From the NCBI GenBank assembly GCA_963730585.1, contig CAVSSL010000010.1, positions 434,001 to 498,000 of the forward strand: a stretch of 64,000 nucleotides of DNA, in the 5' to 3' direction. Below the pieces are notes generated by a model. It did not search any database, was not told the origin of the DNA, and saw only the letters and a list, made by a program, of their open reading frames with translations. Both the position numbers and the translations under genes were made by a program. This stretch comes from Pedococcus_A sp963730585. Lineage in GTDB: Bacteria > Actinomycetota > Actinomycetes > Actinomycetales > Dermatophilaceae. Below, piece by piece: positions 1 to 8,900 of the stretch (within the stretch, counting starts at the first letter, position 1; each line of letters opens with the position of its first letter).

Positions 1-659
1 CTCTACGCGCGCGGGCTCAAGCGGCGGCTGCCACCGATGATGGGCGGGGACCCGCGCCGGGTGCGCATGGTCTACAGCCTGCTGTTCTCCCTGCCGGGCA
101 CGCCGACGCTGTACTACGGCGAGGAGATCGGCATGGGCGAGGACCTCGCGGCCGAGGGCCGGATGGCGGTCCGCACCCCGATGCAGTGGGAGCCGGTGGC
201 CAACGGCGGGTTCTCCACCGCGGCACCCCGCAAGCTGGTGCAGCGGCCCGTGCCCGACGGCTTCGGCCCCGAGCACGTCAACGTGGCCGACCAGAAGCGC
301 GACCCCGACTCGCTCTGGAACTTCATGCGCGGCCTCATCCAGACCTACCGGGAGTGCCCCGAGCTCGGCTGGGGTGAGTTCTCGGTGCTGCAGCAGCCGC
401 TGCGCCAGGTCTTCGTGGGCCGGTGCCACTGGGAGGGGTCGTCGATCGTGACGGTGCACAACCTCTCGGCCGACCCCGTCAGCGCCGCCTTCACGCTCGA
501 CCCGCGCGACACCGAGGGCGAGGGCCCGATCTGGCTCGAGGACCTGCTGGAGCGCGGCTCCACTCGAGCCCGGTCCGGGGCGGCACCGTCGAGCTGCCGC
601 TCGACGGCTACGGCCACCGCTGGTTCCGCGTCCGCCGGGACGACCTGCCCCGCCCCTGA
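1..659 (+). CDS. GH13 alpha-amylase/trehalose-synthase-family enzyme, C-terminal part, frameshifted
   Basis: The 5' end lies outside the window. Frame 1 gives the late part of a GH13 barrel, with LPGTPTLYYGEEIGMGEDL and AVRTPMQW, which is typical of trehalose synthase (maltose alpha-D-glucosyltransferase) and related alpha-glucosidases, followed by a beta-sandwich domain. Around 550-560 the frame moves from 1 to 3. The expected end, LHSSPVRGGTVELPLDGYGH and WFRV, continues in frame 3 to a TGA at 657. Restoring one C in the string gagcgcggctcc gives a continuous ...LLERRLHSSPVRGG. A one-base sequencing deletion is therefore more likely than a truncated gene. The exact substrate cannot be fixed from the C-terminus alone. 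Confidence 0.75.
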
Positions 660-750
660 CGCGGGACGGCCCGGCCCGCGCCCACCGGCGGTATGCCGTG
701 TGGGCGCGGCGGTGTCGGGCCGCACACCCGGGACGATTACCGTGGCGCCC

Positions 751-1476
751 ATGAGGCTGACAGCGCGAGGCGCGGCCCCACGAGGACGGTGGCCGCGGTC
801 GCCGTGGTCCTGGCCGTCGCCCTGGGTGCGTCGGCGTGCACGGGCGAGGAGAAGCAGGCGGAGGCCAAGGGCCAGACGCCTGCCGAGCTGCTCGCCTCGG
901 CGCGGACGAAGCTCGAGACCAGCCCCAGCGTGTCGTTCACCCTCGAGTCGCAGGGCCTGCCCGGGCGAGGCCGTGGGCATCTCCGGGGCCAAGGGCACCG
1001 GCCGGTTCACGCCGCCCTCCTTCAAGGGCACCCTGAACGCGACCATCAACGGGGTCACCGGGGCGGTGGACGTCATCGCCGTCGAGCAGGACGTCTTCAT
1101 GAAGTTCTTCACCCCCGGCTACAACCCGATCGACCCGGGTGACTACGGGGCGCCGAACCCGGCCCAGCTGTTCAACACCAAGACCGGCATCACCAGCCTG
1201 GTCGACAAGACCCAGGGCGTGGAGAAGGAGGGCACGGTGCGCGACGGAGCCGACGTGCTCGCCACCGTGAAGGGCACCCTGCCCGGCACCGCCGTGGCCG
1301 ACCTGCTCGTGGCCGGCGACCGCTCGGCCACCTTCGACGTCACCTACGGCATCACCGACCGCAGCGGCGAGCTGCGCCGGGTGGTGCTGACCGGCCCCTT
1401 CTACCAGGGCGCCACCTCCACCTACACGCTGCGCCTCAAGCGGCTCGACCAGCCCGTTGAGATCACCCGCCCCTAG
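751..1476 (+). CDS. lprG: LprG/LppX-family lipoprotein, two apparent frameshifts
   Basis: The protein is a secreted lipoprotein. A basic N-terminus and hydrophobic stretch (VAAVAVVLAVALGA) end in a lipobox-like ASAC, then a polar linker (TGEEKQAEAKG) and the LppX_LprAFG fold (SFTLESQGLP, GTLNATINGVTGAVDVIAVE, GVEKEGTVRDGADVLATVKG). The family carries lipids or lipoglycans across the envelope. ATG 751 is in frame 1, the signal peptide is in frame 3 and the body after about 960 is in frame 1 again. One missing C near 777-780 and one extra G at 963-966 (cccgggcg for cccggcg) repair it to a normal-length protein. The gene is followed directly by the P55-like exporter, as in the mycobacterial lprG-Rv1410c pair. 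Confidence 0.75.
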   Translation: MRLTARGAAPRGRWPRSPWSWPSPWVRRRARARRSRRRPRARRLPSCSPRRGRSSRPAPACRSPSSRRACPGEAVGISGAKGTGRFTPPSFKGTLNATINGVTGAVDVIAVEQDVFMKFFTPGYNPIDPGDYGAPNPAQLFNTKTGITSLVDKTQGVEKEGTVRDGADVLATVKGTLPGTAVADLLVAGDRSATFDVTYGITDRSGELRRVVLTGPFYQGATSTYTLRLKRLDQPVEITRP

Positions 1477-3092
1477 GGCGCTGCTCGCCACGGCCTCGGT
1501 GGCGGTGGCGCTCGCGGCCGCCGACACCTATGTCGTCGTGCTGGCGCTGACCGACATGATGACCGGGGTCGGGCTGGGCATCGACGCGCTGCAGAAGGCC
1601 ACCCCGATCATCTCCGGGTTCCTGCTCGGCTACATCGCCGTGCTCCCGCTGATCGGGCGGCTGTCCGACCTCGTGTCGCGCCAGCAGGTGCTGCTGTGGT
1701 GCCTGGCGGTGTTCGTGCTCGGGTCGGCGGTGACCGCGCTCGCCGTGGAGCTGCCGGTGCTCGTGGCCGGACGCGTCGTCCAGGGCATCGGTGGCGGCGG
1801 ACTGGTGCCGGCGACCCTGGCCATCGTGGCCGACCTCTGGCCGCCGGGACGGCGCGGCACCCCGCTCGGGGTGGTGGGCGCCGTGCAGGAGCTCGGCAGC
1901 GTGCTCGGGCCCGTGCTCGGCGCGGCCGTGCTCGCCGTCGCCGACTGGCGGGCGATCTTCTGGCTCAACGTCGTGCTCGGCGTGGTGCTCGCCGGCGCGG
2001 TGCTGCTGACCGGGCGCCACCGCCCCGCCCGGCCCCGCGGCATACCGGTGGCAGTGGGGGTGCTGGCCCTCGCCGCCGGCGGGCTGGCCCTCGCGGCGCC
2101 CGCGGCCCTGGTCACCGACGTGACGCTGGGCGTGCCCTTCGTGCCGTTCGCCCCCGACTCCGGCTCGCGGGTGGCGACGCCCATCGGCGTCGCGGCGCTC
2201 GTGCTCGGCGCGGCCTGGCTGGCCGTCACCGCACCGCGGTGGTGGCCCCTGCTGCGCCGGGCCGACCTGCCGGGCGCAGCGCTGCTCGGCGTGGCGCTCG
2301 GCACCGTCGTGCTCACCTTCGCGGCCTCCGACCCCGAGCGCGAGGTGGTCGGGCCGCTGGGCCTCGCCCTGCTGCCCGTGGGCGCGGTCGCCGCCGCCCT
2401 CTACCTGTGGCGGCACCGGAGGGCGGCCGAGCCGCTGGTGGCTCGCGGCGTCGTCCGCGGACGCGCCCGGCCGGCACTGGCGGTGAGCCTGCTCGCCGGG
2501 GTGGCGCTGGTGGCGGTGGTCGTCGACGTGCCGGTGCTCGCCCGGCTGACACTGACCGACTCGCAGACCACGGCCGCCTTCGTGCTCGTGCGGTTCCTGG
2601 TGGCGGTGCCGGTCGGCGCGCTGGCCGGCGGCTGGCTGCTGCGCCGGCTCGGCGACGGTGCCGTGGCCGGGGCCGGGCTGCTGGTCGCCGCCGGAGGCCT
2701 GTGGCGGATGAGCCTGTGGGGCGACGGGTCCCTCGAGGCGAGTCAGCGCCACCGTCGTGCTGGCACTGGTGGGTGTCGGCATCGGCCTCGCGCTGGCACC
2801 GGTCAACAACGCCGCCCTGGCCAGTGCCCCCCACGACGCCCACGGCGTGGCCAGCGCGCTGGTGGTCGTGGCCCGCATGGTCGGGATGGTGGTCGGGCTC
2901 GCGCTGCTGACCGCGGTCGGGCTGCACCGCTACTACGGGGCGGTGGCGGCGCTGCCCGACCAGACCGACACCACGGCGCTGGTCGCGGCCGGGCTGGTGC
3001 AGGTGCAGACGGTCTTCGCCGGGGCAGCGCTCGCCGCCCTGCTCGGGGCGGCGGCCTCAGCCGGCCTGGGACTGCGCCGCGTGCACGTGTGA
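1457..3092 (+). CDS. MFS efflux transporter, P55-like, frameshifted near the 3' end
   Basis: Long hydrophobic protein with many membrane segments, about 14 judging by length. MFS motif A is visible as GRLSDLVSRQQVLLW and a motif-C-like stretch as GAVQELGSVLGPVLGA. Its position immediately after the LprG-like gene matches the mycobacterial lprG-P55 operon, in which the pair exports lipids and affects drug tolerance. Residues GDGSLEA in frame 2 are followed by VSATVVLALVGVGIGLALAP in frame 3, so one base is extra near 2738-2742. Start codon TTG 1457 overlaps the lprG stop, and GTG codons near 1499 are alternatives. The 3' end overlaps the convergent hydrolase gene by 36 bp. Confidence 0.75.
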
Positions 3093-3944
3093 CGCCAGCG
3101 TCTCGGTGACGGCCTCGGGCGCCTCGTAGGTCAGCATGTGGCCGAGCCGGGGCAGGACGGTCAGCTCGGATCCGGGGATGAGCTCGTGCAGCCGTTCGCT
3201 GTGGTGCACCGGGGTCAGCCGGTCCTTGGCGCCCACGATGATGTCGGTGGGGATGCCGCGGAACTGGGCCGTCGACTTCTGCTCGTCGTGGTCGCCGAGG
3301 GCCGCGTAGAACTGCCCGACGGTCGGCAGGTGGGTCGCCGCGACCTGCTCGCGCGTCGCCTGCACGTCCTCGGCCCGCGCGCCCTCGCCGAAGAGCAGGT
3401 GCTGCTGGCCGAAGAGGCTGACCGCGCGACCGACGGAGAGCCGCGGCATCCGTGCCAGCGCCTGCATCACGAACGCCTCGGGCGCGCTGCGCCGCATCGA
3501 CAGGTCACCGGCCGCGGTGGAGACGAGCACCGTGCCGCGCACCCGCGAGCGGAACGCCTTGCGGTGGCGGCCGGCGAAGGCCAGCACCGACATCCCGCCC
3601 ATGGAGTGGCCGCCCAGCACCAGCGGCCCCTTCGGGGCCGCCACGGCCACCACCGACGCGAGGTCGTCGCCGAGCACCCGCACCGACGGGTTGGTCGGGC
3701 CGGGCGTCGACGAGCCGTGCCCGCGCTGGTCGTAGGCCACGACCCGCACGTCGAGCTGGCTGCGCAGCCGCTCGATGACGGGCAGCCACGAGAGGTGGCT
3801 CAGCGTCCAGCCGTGGGCCAGCACGACGGTCGGCTGTTGGTGGTCGTCGTGGCCGTACTCCAGCACCCGCAGGAGGGCGCCGTCGTCGGTCTCGACCCGG
3901 AAGTCCCGGTCGGGAGCCGGCGGCGGCTGGTCAGGGGTGCGCAT
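3057..3944 (-). CDS. Alpha/beta hydrolase
   Basis: A 295-residue single-domain alpha/beta hydrolase. HGW near residue 44 contributes the oxyanion region, the nucleophile elbow is GHSMGG, the acid is in GAKDRLTP and the catalytic histidine in LGHMLTY. No signal peptide is seen, so it is probably cytosolic. It begins two bases after the exonuclease III stop, so the two are likely co-transcribed. The substrate (ester, epoxide, haloalkane or lactone) cannot be told from the motifs. Confidence 0.85.
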   Translation of the reverse strand: MRTPDQPPPAPDRDFRVETDDGALLRVLEYGHDDHQQPTVVLAHGWTLSHLSWLPVIERLRSQLDVRVVAYDQRGHGSSTPGPTNPSVRVLGDDLASVVAVAAPKGPLVLGGHSMGGMSVLAFAGRHRKAFRSRVRGTVLVSTAAGDLSMRRSAPEAFVMQALARMPRLSVGRAVSLFGQQHLLFGEGARAEDVQATREQVAATHLPTVGQFYAALGDHDEQKSTAQFRGIPTDIIVGAKDRLTPVHHSERLHELIPGSELTVLPRLGHMLTYEAPEAVTETLASHVHAAQSQAG

Positions 3945-3946
3945 CG

Positions 3947-4738
3947 TCAGTCCTCGAGCTCCACGACGACGGGGGCGTGGTCGGAGGCGCCCTTGCCCTT
4001 GCGCTCCTCGCGGTCGATGGCGGCGCCGACGACCCGGTCGGCGAGGGCGGGGGAGCCGAGCAGGAAGTCGATGCGCATGCCCTGCCGCTTGGCGAAGCGC
4101 AGCTGGGTGTAGTCCCAGTAGGTGTAGACGCCCGGGCCCGGGGCGTGCGGGCGCACCAGGTCGACGAAGCCGGCGTCGAGGAAGCCCTGGAAGGCGGCGC
4201 GCTCGTCGGGGGAGACGTGCGTGCGGCCCTGGAAGTAGGCCATGTCCCAGACGTCGTCGTCCTGCGGGGCGATGTTCCAGTCACCCATCAGGACCACCTG
4301 CGCCGAGGGGTCGTCGGCCAGCCACTGCTGCGCGTTGCGCTTCAGGGTGGCGAGCCACTCGAGCTTGTAGGGCATGTGGGGGTCGTCGAGGGTGCGGCCG
4401 TTGGGCACGTAGAGCGACCAGGCCCGCACACCCCCGCACACGGCCCCGATGGCCCGGGCCTCCGGCGCCACCGGGTCACCCCAGCCGGGCACGTCGGTGA
4501 ACCCGAGCTGCACGTCCTCGAGGCCGACCCGCGAGAGCAGCGCGACGCCGTTCCAGTGGTTGAGCCCGTAGTGGGCGACCTCGTAGCCGAGGCCCTTGAG
4601 CCGGTCATGAGGGAACTGGTCGTCACGGCACTTGGTCTCCTGGATCGCCAGGACGTCGACGTCGCTGCGCTGCAGCCAGGCCTCGAGCCGGTCGATGCGG
4701 GAGCGGATCGAGTTGACGTTCCAGGTGGCAATACGCAC
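3947..4738 (-). CDS. xth: Exodeoxyribonuclease III (AP endonuclease)
   Basis: A 263-residue endonuclease/exonuclease/phosphatase-fold enzyme, about the size of E. coli ExoIII (268). N7 and E34 (MRIATWNVNS, IQETK) form the metal site, YVPNGR carries the catalytic tyrosine region, MGDWNIAP the Asp/Asn pair and SDHAPV the terminal Asp-His. It cuts DNA 5' to abasic sites and trims 3' blocks in base-excision repair. It is the first gene of a two-gene minus-strand unit with the hydrolase and is divergent from the SDR at 4775 with only 36 bp between starts. Confidence 0.93.
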   Translation of the reverse strand: MRIATWNVNSIRSRIDRLEAWLQRSDVDVLAIQETKCRDDQFPHDRLKGLGYEVAHYGLNHWNGVALLSRVGLEDVQLGFTDVPGWGDPVAPEARAIGAVCGGVRAWSLYVPNGRTLDDPHMPYKLEWLATLKRNAQQWLADDPSAQVVLMGDWNIAPQDDDVWDMAYFQGRTHVSPDERAAFQGFLDAGFVDLVRPHAPGPGVYTYWDYTQLRFAKRQGMRIDFLLGSPALADRVVGAAIDREERKGKGASDHAPVVVELED

Positions 4739-4761
4739 GCAGACACCCTAAGTGGCCCGCC

Positions 4762-4767
4762 TAGAGT
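4762..4767 (+). promoter_or_regulatory. -10 element TAGAGT, likely leaderless start of the SDR gene
   Basis: TAGAGT ends 7 bases before ATG 4775 and no Shine-Dalgarno fits in between. In actinobacteria a TANNNT hexamer at this distance usually means transcription starts at the start codon itself. Confidence 0.55.
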
Positions 4768-4774
4768 GGGGCAC

Positions 4775-5551
4775 ATGAGCACCGCCCTGGTGACCGGCGC
4801 CACGTCCGGTATCGGCCTGTCCTTCGCCCACCAGCTCGCCGAGCGCGGGCACGACGTCGTGCTGGTCGCCCGCGACCGGGCACGGCTCGAGAACGTCTCG
4901 GACGAGCTGCGCGCGAAGTACGGCGTCGGCACCGAGATCCTCGTCGCCGACCTGGCCGACCGGGCCGAGACCGGCAAGGTCGCCGAACGGCTCGCCGACC
5001 AGGCGAGGCCGGTCGACCTGCTGGTCAACAACGCCGGCTACGCGCTGAAGAAGCGCTTCCTCGACAACGACATCACCGAGGAGGAGGCGGTCTTCGACGT
5101 GCTGGGCCGCGCCGTCCTGGTGCTCTCGCACGCCGCCGCCCGCGCCATGCGCGAGCGTGGCCACGGCGCCATCGTCAACGTCTCGTCAGTGGCCGGGCAG
5201 ATCACCTCCGGCACCTACTCGGCCATCAAGTCCTTCGTCACGGTCTTCACCGAGGGCCTGTCGGCCGAGCTGGCCGGCACCGGTGTGACCGCCACTGCCC
5301 TGCTGCCGGGCTTCACCCGCACGGAGTTCCACCAGCGCGCGAAGCTCAACATGTCGCGGCTGCCGAAGTTCATGTGGCTCGACGCCGACCGCCTCGTCGC
5401 CGACTGCCTCGACGACGTGGCCAAGGGTCGCGTGGTCTCGGTGCCGGGGCCGCAGTACAAGGCGATCGTCGCGGGCCTCAGGCTCGTCCCGCGCTCGGTC
5501 GTGCGCAGCCGGGCCCGGACGGTCCACCGCCCCAAGGCCCACCGGGGCTAG
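4775..5551 (+). CDS. Short-chain dehydrogenase/reductase (SDR)
   Basis: A 258-residue classical-type SDR. The Rossmann motif TGATSGIG is at residues 8-15, NNAGY follows mid-protein, the catalytic Ser is in NVSSVAG and the YxxxK pair is in TYSAIKSF. PGFTRTEF closes the cofactor-binding part. It is most like the DltE/YqjQ group of ketoreductases, but the substrate is unknown. ATG 4775 is preferred because of the adjacent TAGAGT box. pyrE follows after 11 bases but appears to have its own promoter inside the end of this gene. Confidence 0.88.
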   Translation: MSTALVTGATSGIGLSFAHQLAERGHDVVLVARDRARLENVSDELRAKYGVGTEILVADLADRAETGKVAERLADQARPVDLLVNNAGYALKKRFLDNDITEEEAVFDVLGRAVLVLSHAAARAMRERGHGAIVNVSSVAGQITSGTYSAIKSFVTVFTEGLSAELAGTGVTATALLPGFTRTEFHQRAKLNMSRLPKFMWLDADRLVADCLDDVAKGRVVSVPGPQYKAIVAGLRLVPRSVVRSRARTVHRPKAHRG

Positions 5552-5554
5552 GCT
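5549..5554 (+). promoter_or_regulatory. -10 element TAGGCT, likely leaderless start of pyrE
   Basis: TAGGCT overlaps the SDR stop codon and ends 8 bases before GTG 5563, with no ribosome-binding site between. The spacing fits a leaderless pyrE transcript. Confidence 0.5.
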
Positions 5555-5562
5555 GGCGGCCC

Positions 5563-6135
5563 GTGACTGACACCGCTGTGACAACGGACGTGACCACCGA
5601 CCGGGCCCGCCTCCTCGAGATCGTCAAGGCCAAGGCCATCGTGCACGGCCGGGTGACCCTGTCCTCCGGCAAGGAGGCCGACTACTACGTCGACCTGCGC
5701 CGCATCACCCTCGACGGCGAGGCCTCGCCGCTCGTGGGCCGGGTGATGCTCGACCTCGTCAAGGACCTCGACTTCGACGCCGTCGGCGGTCTCACCCTCG
5801 GCGCCGACCCCGTCGCCACCTCGATGCTGCACGCCAGCGCCGCCGCCGGGAAGCGCCTCGACGCCTTCGTGGTGCGCAAGGCGGGCAAGGCCCACGGCCT
5901 GCAGCAGCGCATCGAGGGCCCGTCGATCGAGGGTCGCCGGGTGCTCATCGTCGAGGACACCTCGACCACCGGCGCCTCCCCGCTCGAGGCCGCCAACGCC
6001 GCCCGCGAGGCCGGCGCCGAGGTGGTCGGTGTGGCCACCATCGCCGACCGCGCCACGGGTGCCGGCGCGAAGTTCGCCGAGGCGGGCCTGGAGTACCGCT
6101 TCGTCTACGGCCTGCAGGAGCTCGGCCTCGCCTGA
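5563..6135 (+). CDS. pyrE: Orotate phosphoribosyltransferase
   Basis: A 190-residue type I phosphoribosyltransferase that makes OMP from orotate and PRPP in pyrimidine synthesis. The PRPP loop is VLIVEDTSTTGASPLEA near residue 128. SSGKEADYYVDLRR and GGLTLGADPVA are typical of PyrE. GTG 5563 gives the usual family length and fits the TAGGCT box. The gene stands apart from any pyr operon here. It is followed by a strong hairpin (6162-6205) that separates it from the convergent SDR gene. Confidence 0.93.
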   Translation: MTDTAVTTDVTTDRARLLEIVKAKAIVHGRVTLSSGKEADYYVDLRRITLDGEASPLVGRVMLDLVKDLDFDAVGGLTLGADPVATSMLHASAAAGKRLDAFVVRKAGKAHGLQQRIEGPSIEGRRVLIVEDTSTTGASPLEAANAAREAGAEVVGVATIADRATGAGAKFAEAGLEYRFVYGLQELGLA

Positions 6136-6161
6136 GGCCGCCCCTCACCCCCGCACACGAG

Positions 6162-6205
6162 GAGGCGGTATGCCGCGCGGCCCGGACCGCGCGGCATACC
6201 GCCTC
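6162..6205. terminator. Bidirectional terminator built from two inverted GTATGCCG octamers
   Basis: Perfect 19-bp arms at 6162-6180 and 6187-6205 enclose a 6-base loop (cccgga). The right arm is followed by ttgttgttgg. It lies between the convergent ends of pyrE and the SDR at 6232. Both arms carry GTATGCCG (6168 and 6192), so the stem is made of two facing copies of the dispersed octamer. Confidence 0.85.
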
Positions 6206-6231
6206 TTGTTGTTGGTCTCGTGGTCGGCTGG

Positions 6232-7104
6232 TCAGAAGACCGGCTTGCCGCCGGTGACGCCGAGCACGGTGCCGGAGACGTAGCTCGCCTCGTCGGAGGC
6301 GAGGTAGACGAAGGCGCTCGCCACCTCGATGGGCTGGCCGGCGCGACCGAGCGGGGTGTCGGCGCCGAAGTCCTCGACCTTGTCGGCGTCGAACGTCGCC
6401 GGGATGAGCGGCGTCCAGATCGGGCCGGGAGCCACGGCGTTGACGCGGATCCCCTGCGGCCCCAGCATCGCCGCGAGGTTGACCATGAGGTTGTTGAGGG
6501 CGGCCTTGGTGGCGGCGTAGTCGAGCAGCGGCTCCGACGGCGAGAACGCCTGGATCGACGTCGTGATGAGCACCGACGAGCCGGGCGCCATCGTCGGGGC
6601 CACGGCCTGGGTCAGCCAGAACGTCGCGAAGACGTTGGTCTGGAAGGTGCGCTCGAGCTGACCGGGCGGGAACGCCCCGAGGTCGGGCTGGGCCATCTGG
6701 AAGGCGGCGTTGCTGACGAGCACGTCGACTCCGCCGAGGCCGCTCCGGGCCCGCTCGGCGACGTCGCGCGCCGCCTCCTCGGTGCGGATGTCAGCCGGGA
6801 TGAGCACACACCTCCGGCCGGTCTTCTCGACCTCGGCCCGCACCTGCTCGGCGTCCTCGGCCTCCTCGGGCAGGAACGCGATCGCGACGTCGGCGCCCTC
6901 CTTCGCGAACGCGATGGCCGTGGCCCGGCCGATGCCGGAGTCGCCGCCCGTGATGAGGGCCCGCTTGCCGGTCAGCCGGTCGCGGCCGGTCCACGACTGC
7001 TCGCCGTGGTCGGGTGCGGGGTCCATCGGCGCGGTGTGGCCGGGCCACTCCTGCTGCTGGCCGGGAATGTGGGCAAGGGTCTCGTCAGTGCTCGGATCAG
7101 GCAT
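6232..7104 (-). CDS. SDR family oxidoreductase, YhdF/GsiB-type
   Basis: A 290-residue extended-N-terminus SDR, like the general-stress glucose-1-dehydrogenase-like proteins. A polar N-terminus (PGQQQEWPGHTAPMDP) leads to TGGDSGIGRA (cofactor loop), VSNAAF, the serine region TTSIQAF and the catalytic YAATK. VNAVAPGPIWTP and SGTVLGVTGG complete the fold. The family usually oxidises or reduces small sugars or alcohols with NAD(P). ATG 7104 is chosen because it gives the family's usual PGxQxxxPG N-terminus; upstream in-frame codons would add 29 unlikely residues. Confidence 0.87.
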   Translation of the reverse strand: MPDPSTDETLAHIPGQQQEWPGHTAPMDPAPDHGEQSWTGRDRLTGKRALITGGDSGIGRATAIAFAKEGADVAIAFLPEEAEDAEQVRAEVEKTGRRCVLIPADIRTEEAARDVAERARSGLGGVDVLVSNAAFQMAQPDLGAFPPGQLERTFQTNVFATFWLTQAVAPTMAPGSSVLITTSIQAFSPSEPLLDYAATKAALNNLMVNLAAMLGPQGIRVNAVAPGPIWTPLIPATFDADKVEDFGADTPLGRAGQPIEVASAFVYLASDEASYVSGTVLGVTGGKPVF

Positions 7105-7176
7105 GCCCCCACTGTCGTTGCGGCCCTCGGGCCTCGCAACCGGGGCAGAGCCCGGTGCACCGAGGGGTCCGCGCAC

Positions 7177-7182
7177 TAGGAT
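7177..7182 (+). promoter_or_regulatory. -10 element TAGGAT of lemA
   Basis: TAGGAT lies 29 bases before ATG 7212. The leader between them contains GGGGAG, a good ribosome-binding site, so this transcript should have a short leader. Confidence 0.45.
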
Positions 7183-7211
7183 CGGCGGCACCGAGGACAG
7201 GGGAGTTCACC

Positions 7212-7904
7212 ATGTGGGTCTGGATCATCATCGGCATCGTCGTGGTGCTGCTCGCGCTCGCGGCGGTCGGCATCTACAACGGCCTGGTCACGCTGCGCAA
7301 CCGCGTGCAGGAGTCGTGGCGCCAGATCGACGTCGAGCTCAAGCGACGGCACGACCTCATCGGCAACCTCGTCGAGACGGTCAAGGGCTACGCCGCCCAC
7401 GAGCGGGGCACCCTCGAGGACGTCATGAAGGCGCGGTCGGCGGCCATGGCCGGTGGCCAGGGCCCGGCGCAGCAGGCCCAGAGCGAGGGCGCGCTGAGCG
7501 CGGCCCTCGGCCGCCTGTTCGCGGTCGCGGAGGCCTACCCCGACCTCAAGGCCAACCAGAACTTCCTGGCGCTGCAGGGAGAGCTGACCTCCACGGAGGA
7601 CCGCATCGCCTCTGCGCGGCGCTACTACAACGCGAACGTGCGCGAGCTCAACACCCGCGTCGAGACGGTGCCGAGCAACGTCGTGGCGGGGATGTTCAAC
7701 ATCGGCCGCGCCGAGTACTTCGAGGCCGAGGGCGCCGAGCGCGAGCCGGTGCAGGTCGACTTCGGGCAGCGCGAGGCCACCATCCCGCCGCCGGCGGGGT
7801 ATGCCGGTGGCGCGACTCCCAGCGCGACGACCAGCCCCGCCGCGCCGCAGTCCGGACCCGAGGGCCCTGCCCAGCCGCCGCAGGGTCCGCCCACCGCCCA
7901 GTAG
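7212..7904 (+). CDS. lemA: LemA family membrane protein
   Basis: A 230-residue protein with one N-terminal membrane helix (WIIIGIVVVLLALAAVGIY) followed by the LemA helical bundle: NGLVTLRNRVQESWRQIDV, RRHDLIGNLVETVKGYA, ARRYYNANVRELNTRVETVP. The C-terminal 45 residues are a Pro/Gly/Ala-rich tail. LemA proteins are envelope proteins of unclear function, often next to TPM-domain or Zn-protease genes, none of which is seen here. The ribosome-binding site GGGGAG precedes ATG 7212. A GTATGCCG octamer sits in the tail (7799). Confidence 0.88.
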   Translation: MWVWIIIGIVVVLLALAAVGIYNGLVTLRNRVQESWRQIDVELKRRHDLIGNLVETVKGYAAHERGTLEDVMKARSAAMAGGQGPAQQAQSEGALSAALGRLFAVAEAYPDLKANQNFLALQGELTSTEDRIASARRYYNANVRELNTRVETVPSNVVAGMFNIGRAEYFEAEGAEREPVQVDFGQREATIPPPAGYAGGATPSATTSPAAPQSGPEGPAQPPQGPPTAQ

Positions 7905-8016
7905 CCGCTTCGCGGCTCCCCGGCGGTCGGCTCCCCGGCGGGTCCACCGGTCGGTGGACACGGGGTCAGCCGGTCGACGCTCCCGTCGCGCGCTGTCGCA
8001 CGGGCAGGCTGGCACC

Positions 8017-8900
8017 ATGAGCACACCGGTTCTGGTCGAGGGGCTGCACAAGAGCTACGGGGGAGCGCCGGCTGTGTCGGGTCTCGACCTCGAGATCCGA
8101 CCCGGTGAGGTCTTTGCCCTGCTGGGGCCGAACGGCGCCGGCAAGACGACAACCGTCGAGATCCTCGAGGGCTTCCGACGCCGCGACGGCGGCCGCGTGG
8201 AGGTGCTGGGCCTCGACCCGCAGACGGCCGGGCTCGACTGGCGACAGAGGCTCGGCATCGTCCTGCAGTCCTCCCAGGGCCTGGACCTGCTGACGGTTCG
8301 CGAGGTGCTGGCCAGCACCGCCAAGGTCTACCGGCACCCGCGCGAGGTCGACGAGGTGATCGAGGCGGTGGGCCTGGCGCAGAAGCGGGACAGCCGCACG
8401 GCTCAGCTCTCCGGCGGCCAGCGGCGCCGGCTCGACGTCGCCCTCGGGATCATCGGCCGGCCCGAGCTGCTCTTCCTCGACGAGCCGACCACCGGCTTCG
8501 ACCCCCAGGCCCGTCGCGACTTCTGGGCCCTCATCTCCGGGCTGGCGGGCGACGGGACCACCATCGTGCTGACGACCCACTACCTCGACGAGGCCGAGCA
8601 CCTGGCCGACCGGGTCGGGGTCATCGCTGGTGGCCGGATGCTCACCGTCGACACGCCCGGCCGGCTCGGTGGGCGGCACGCGCAGGAGGCCACGGTGTCG
8701 TGGCGGGAGGACGGGCGGCTCCGCTCCGTGCAGACCGCCGACCCCACTGCCGAGGTGGCGCGACTCGCGGCCCGCTTCGGCGGTGAGGTGCCGGAGCTCG
8801 CGGTGGCCCGGCCGACGCTCGAGGACACCTACCTGCGCCTCATCGCTCCCCACGCGGAAGCCAGCGACGGCCACCCGACCTGGAGGAGGTGGCGTCGTGA
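8017..8900 (+). CDS. ABC-2 type exporter, ATP-binding protein, frameshift near the 3' end
   Basis: An ABC ATPase of the DrrA/CcmA type. Walker A is GPNGAGKTTTVE, the Q-loop QSSQG, the signature LSGGQRRRLDV, Walker B LLFLDEPTTGFDP and the switch histidine TTHYLDEAEHLADR. In the frame read it has no stop until far inside the permease gene. The expected end, HPDLEEVAS followed by TGA 8898-8900, is in another frame. One missing G in cacccgacctgg (about 8872-8880) restores it and gives the usual GTGA overlap with the permease. It powers export by the following membrane protein. Confidence 0.85.

Noticed and set aside
3138..4112. A 324-codon open frame opposite the hydrolase and exonuclease III genes
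   Set aside because: Antisense shadow: composition is Arg/Gly/His/Val-rich without motifs, while both minus-strand genes have full catalytic motifs.
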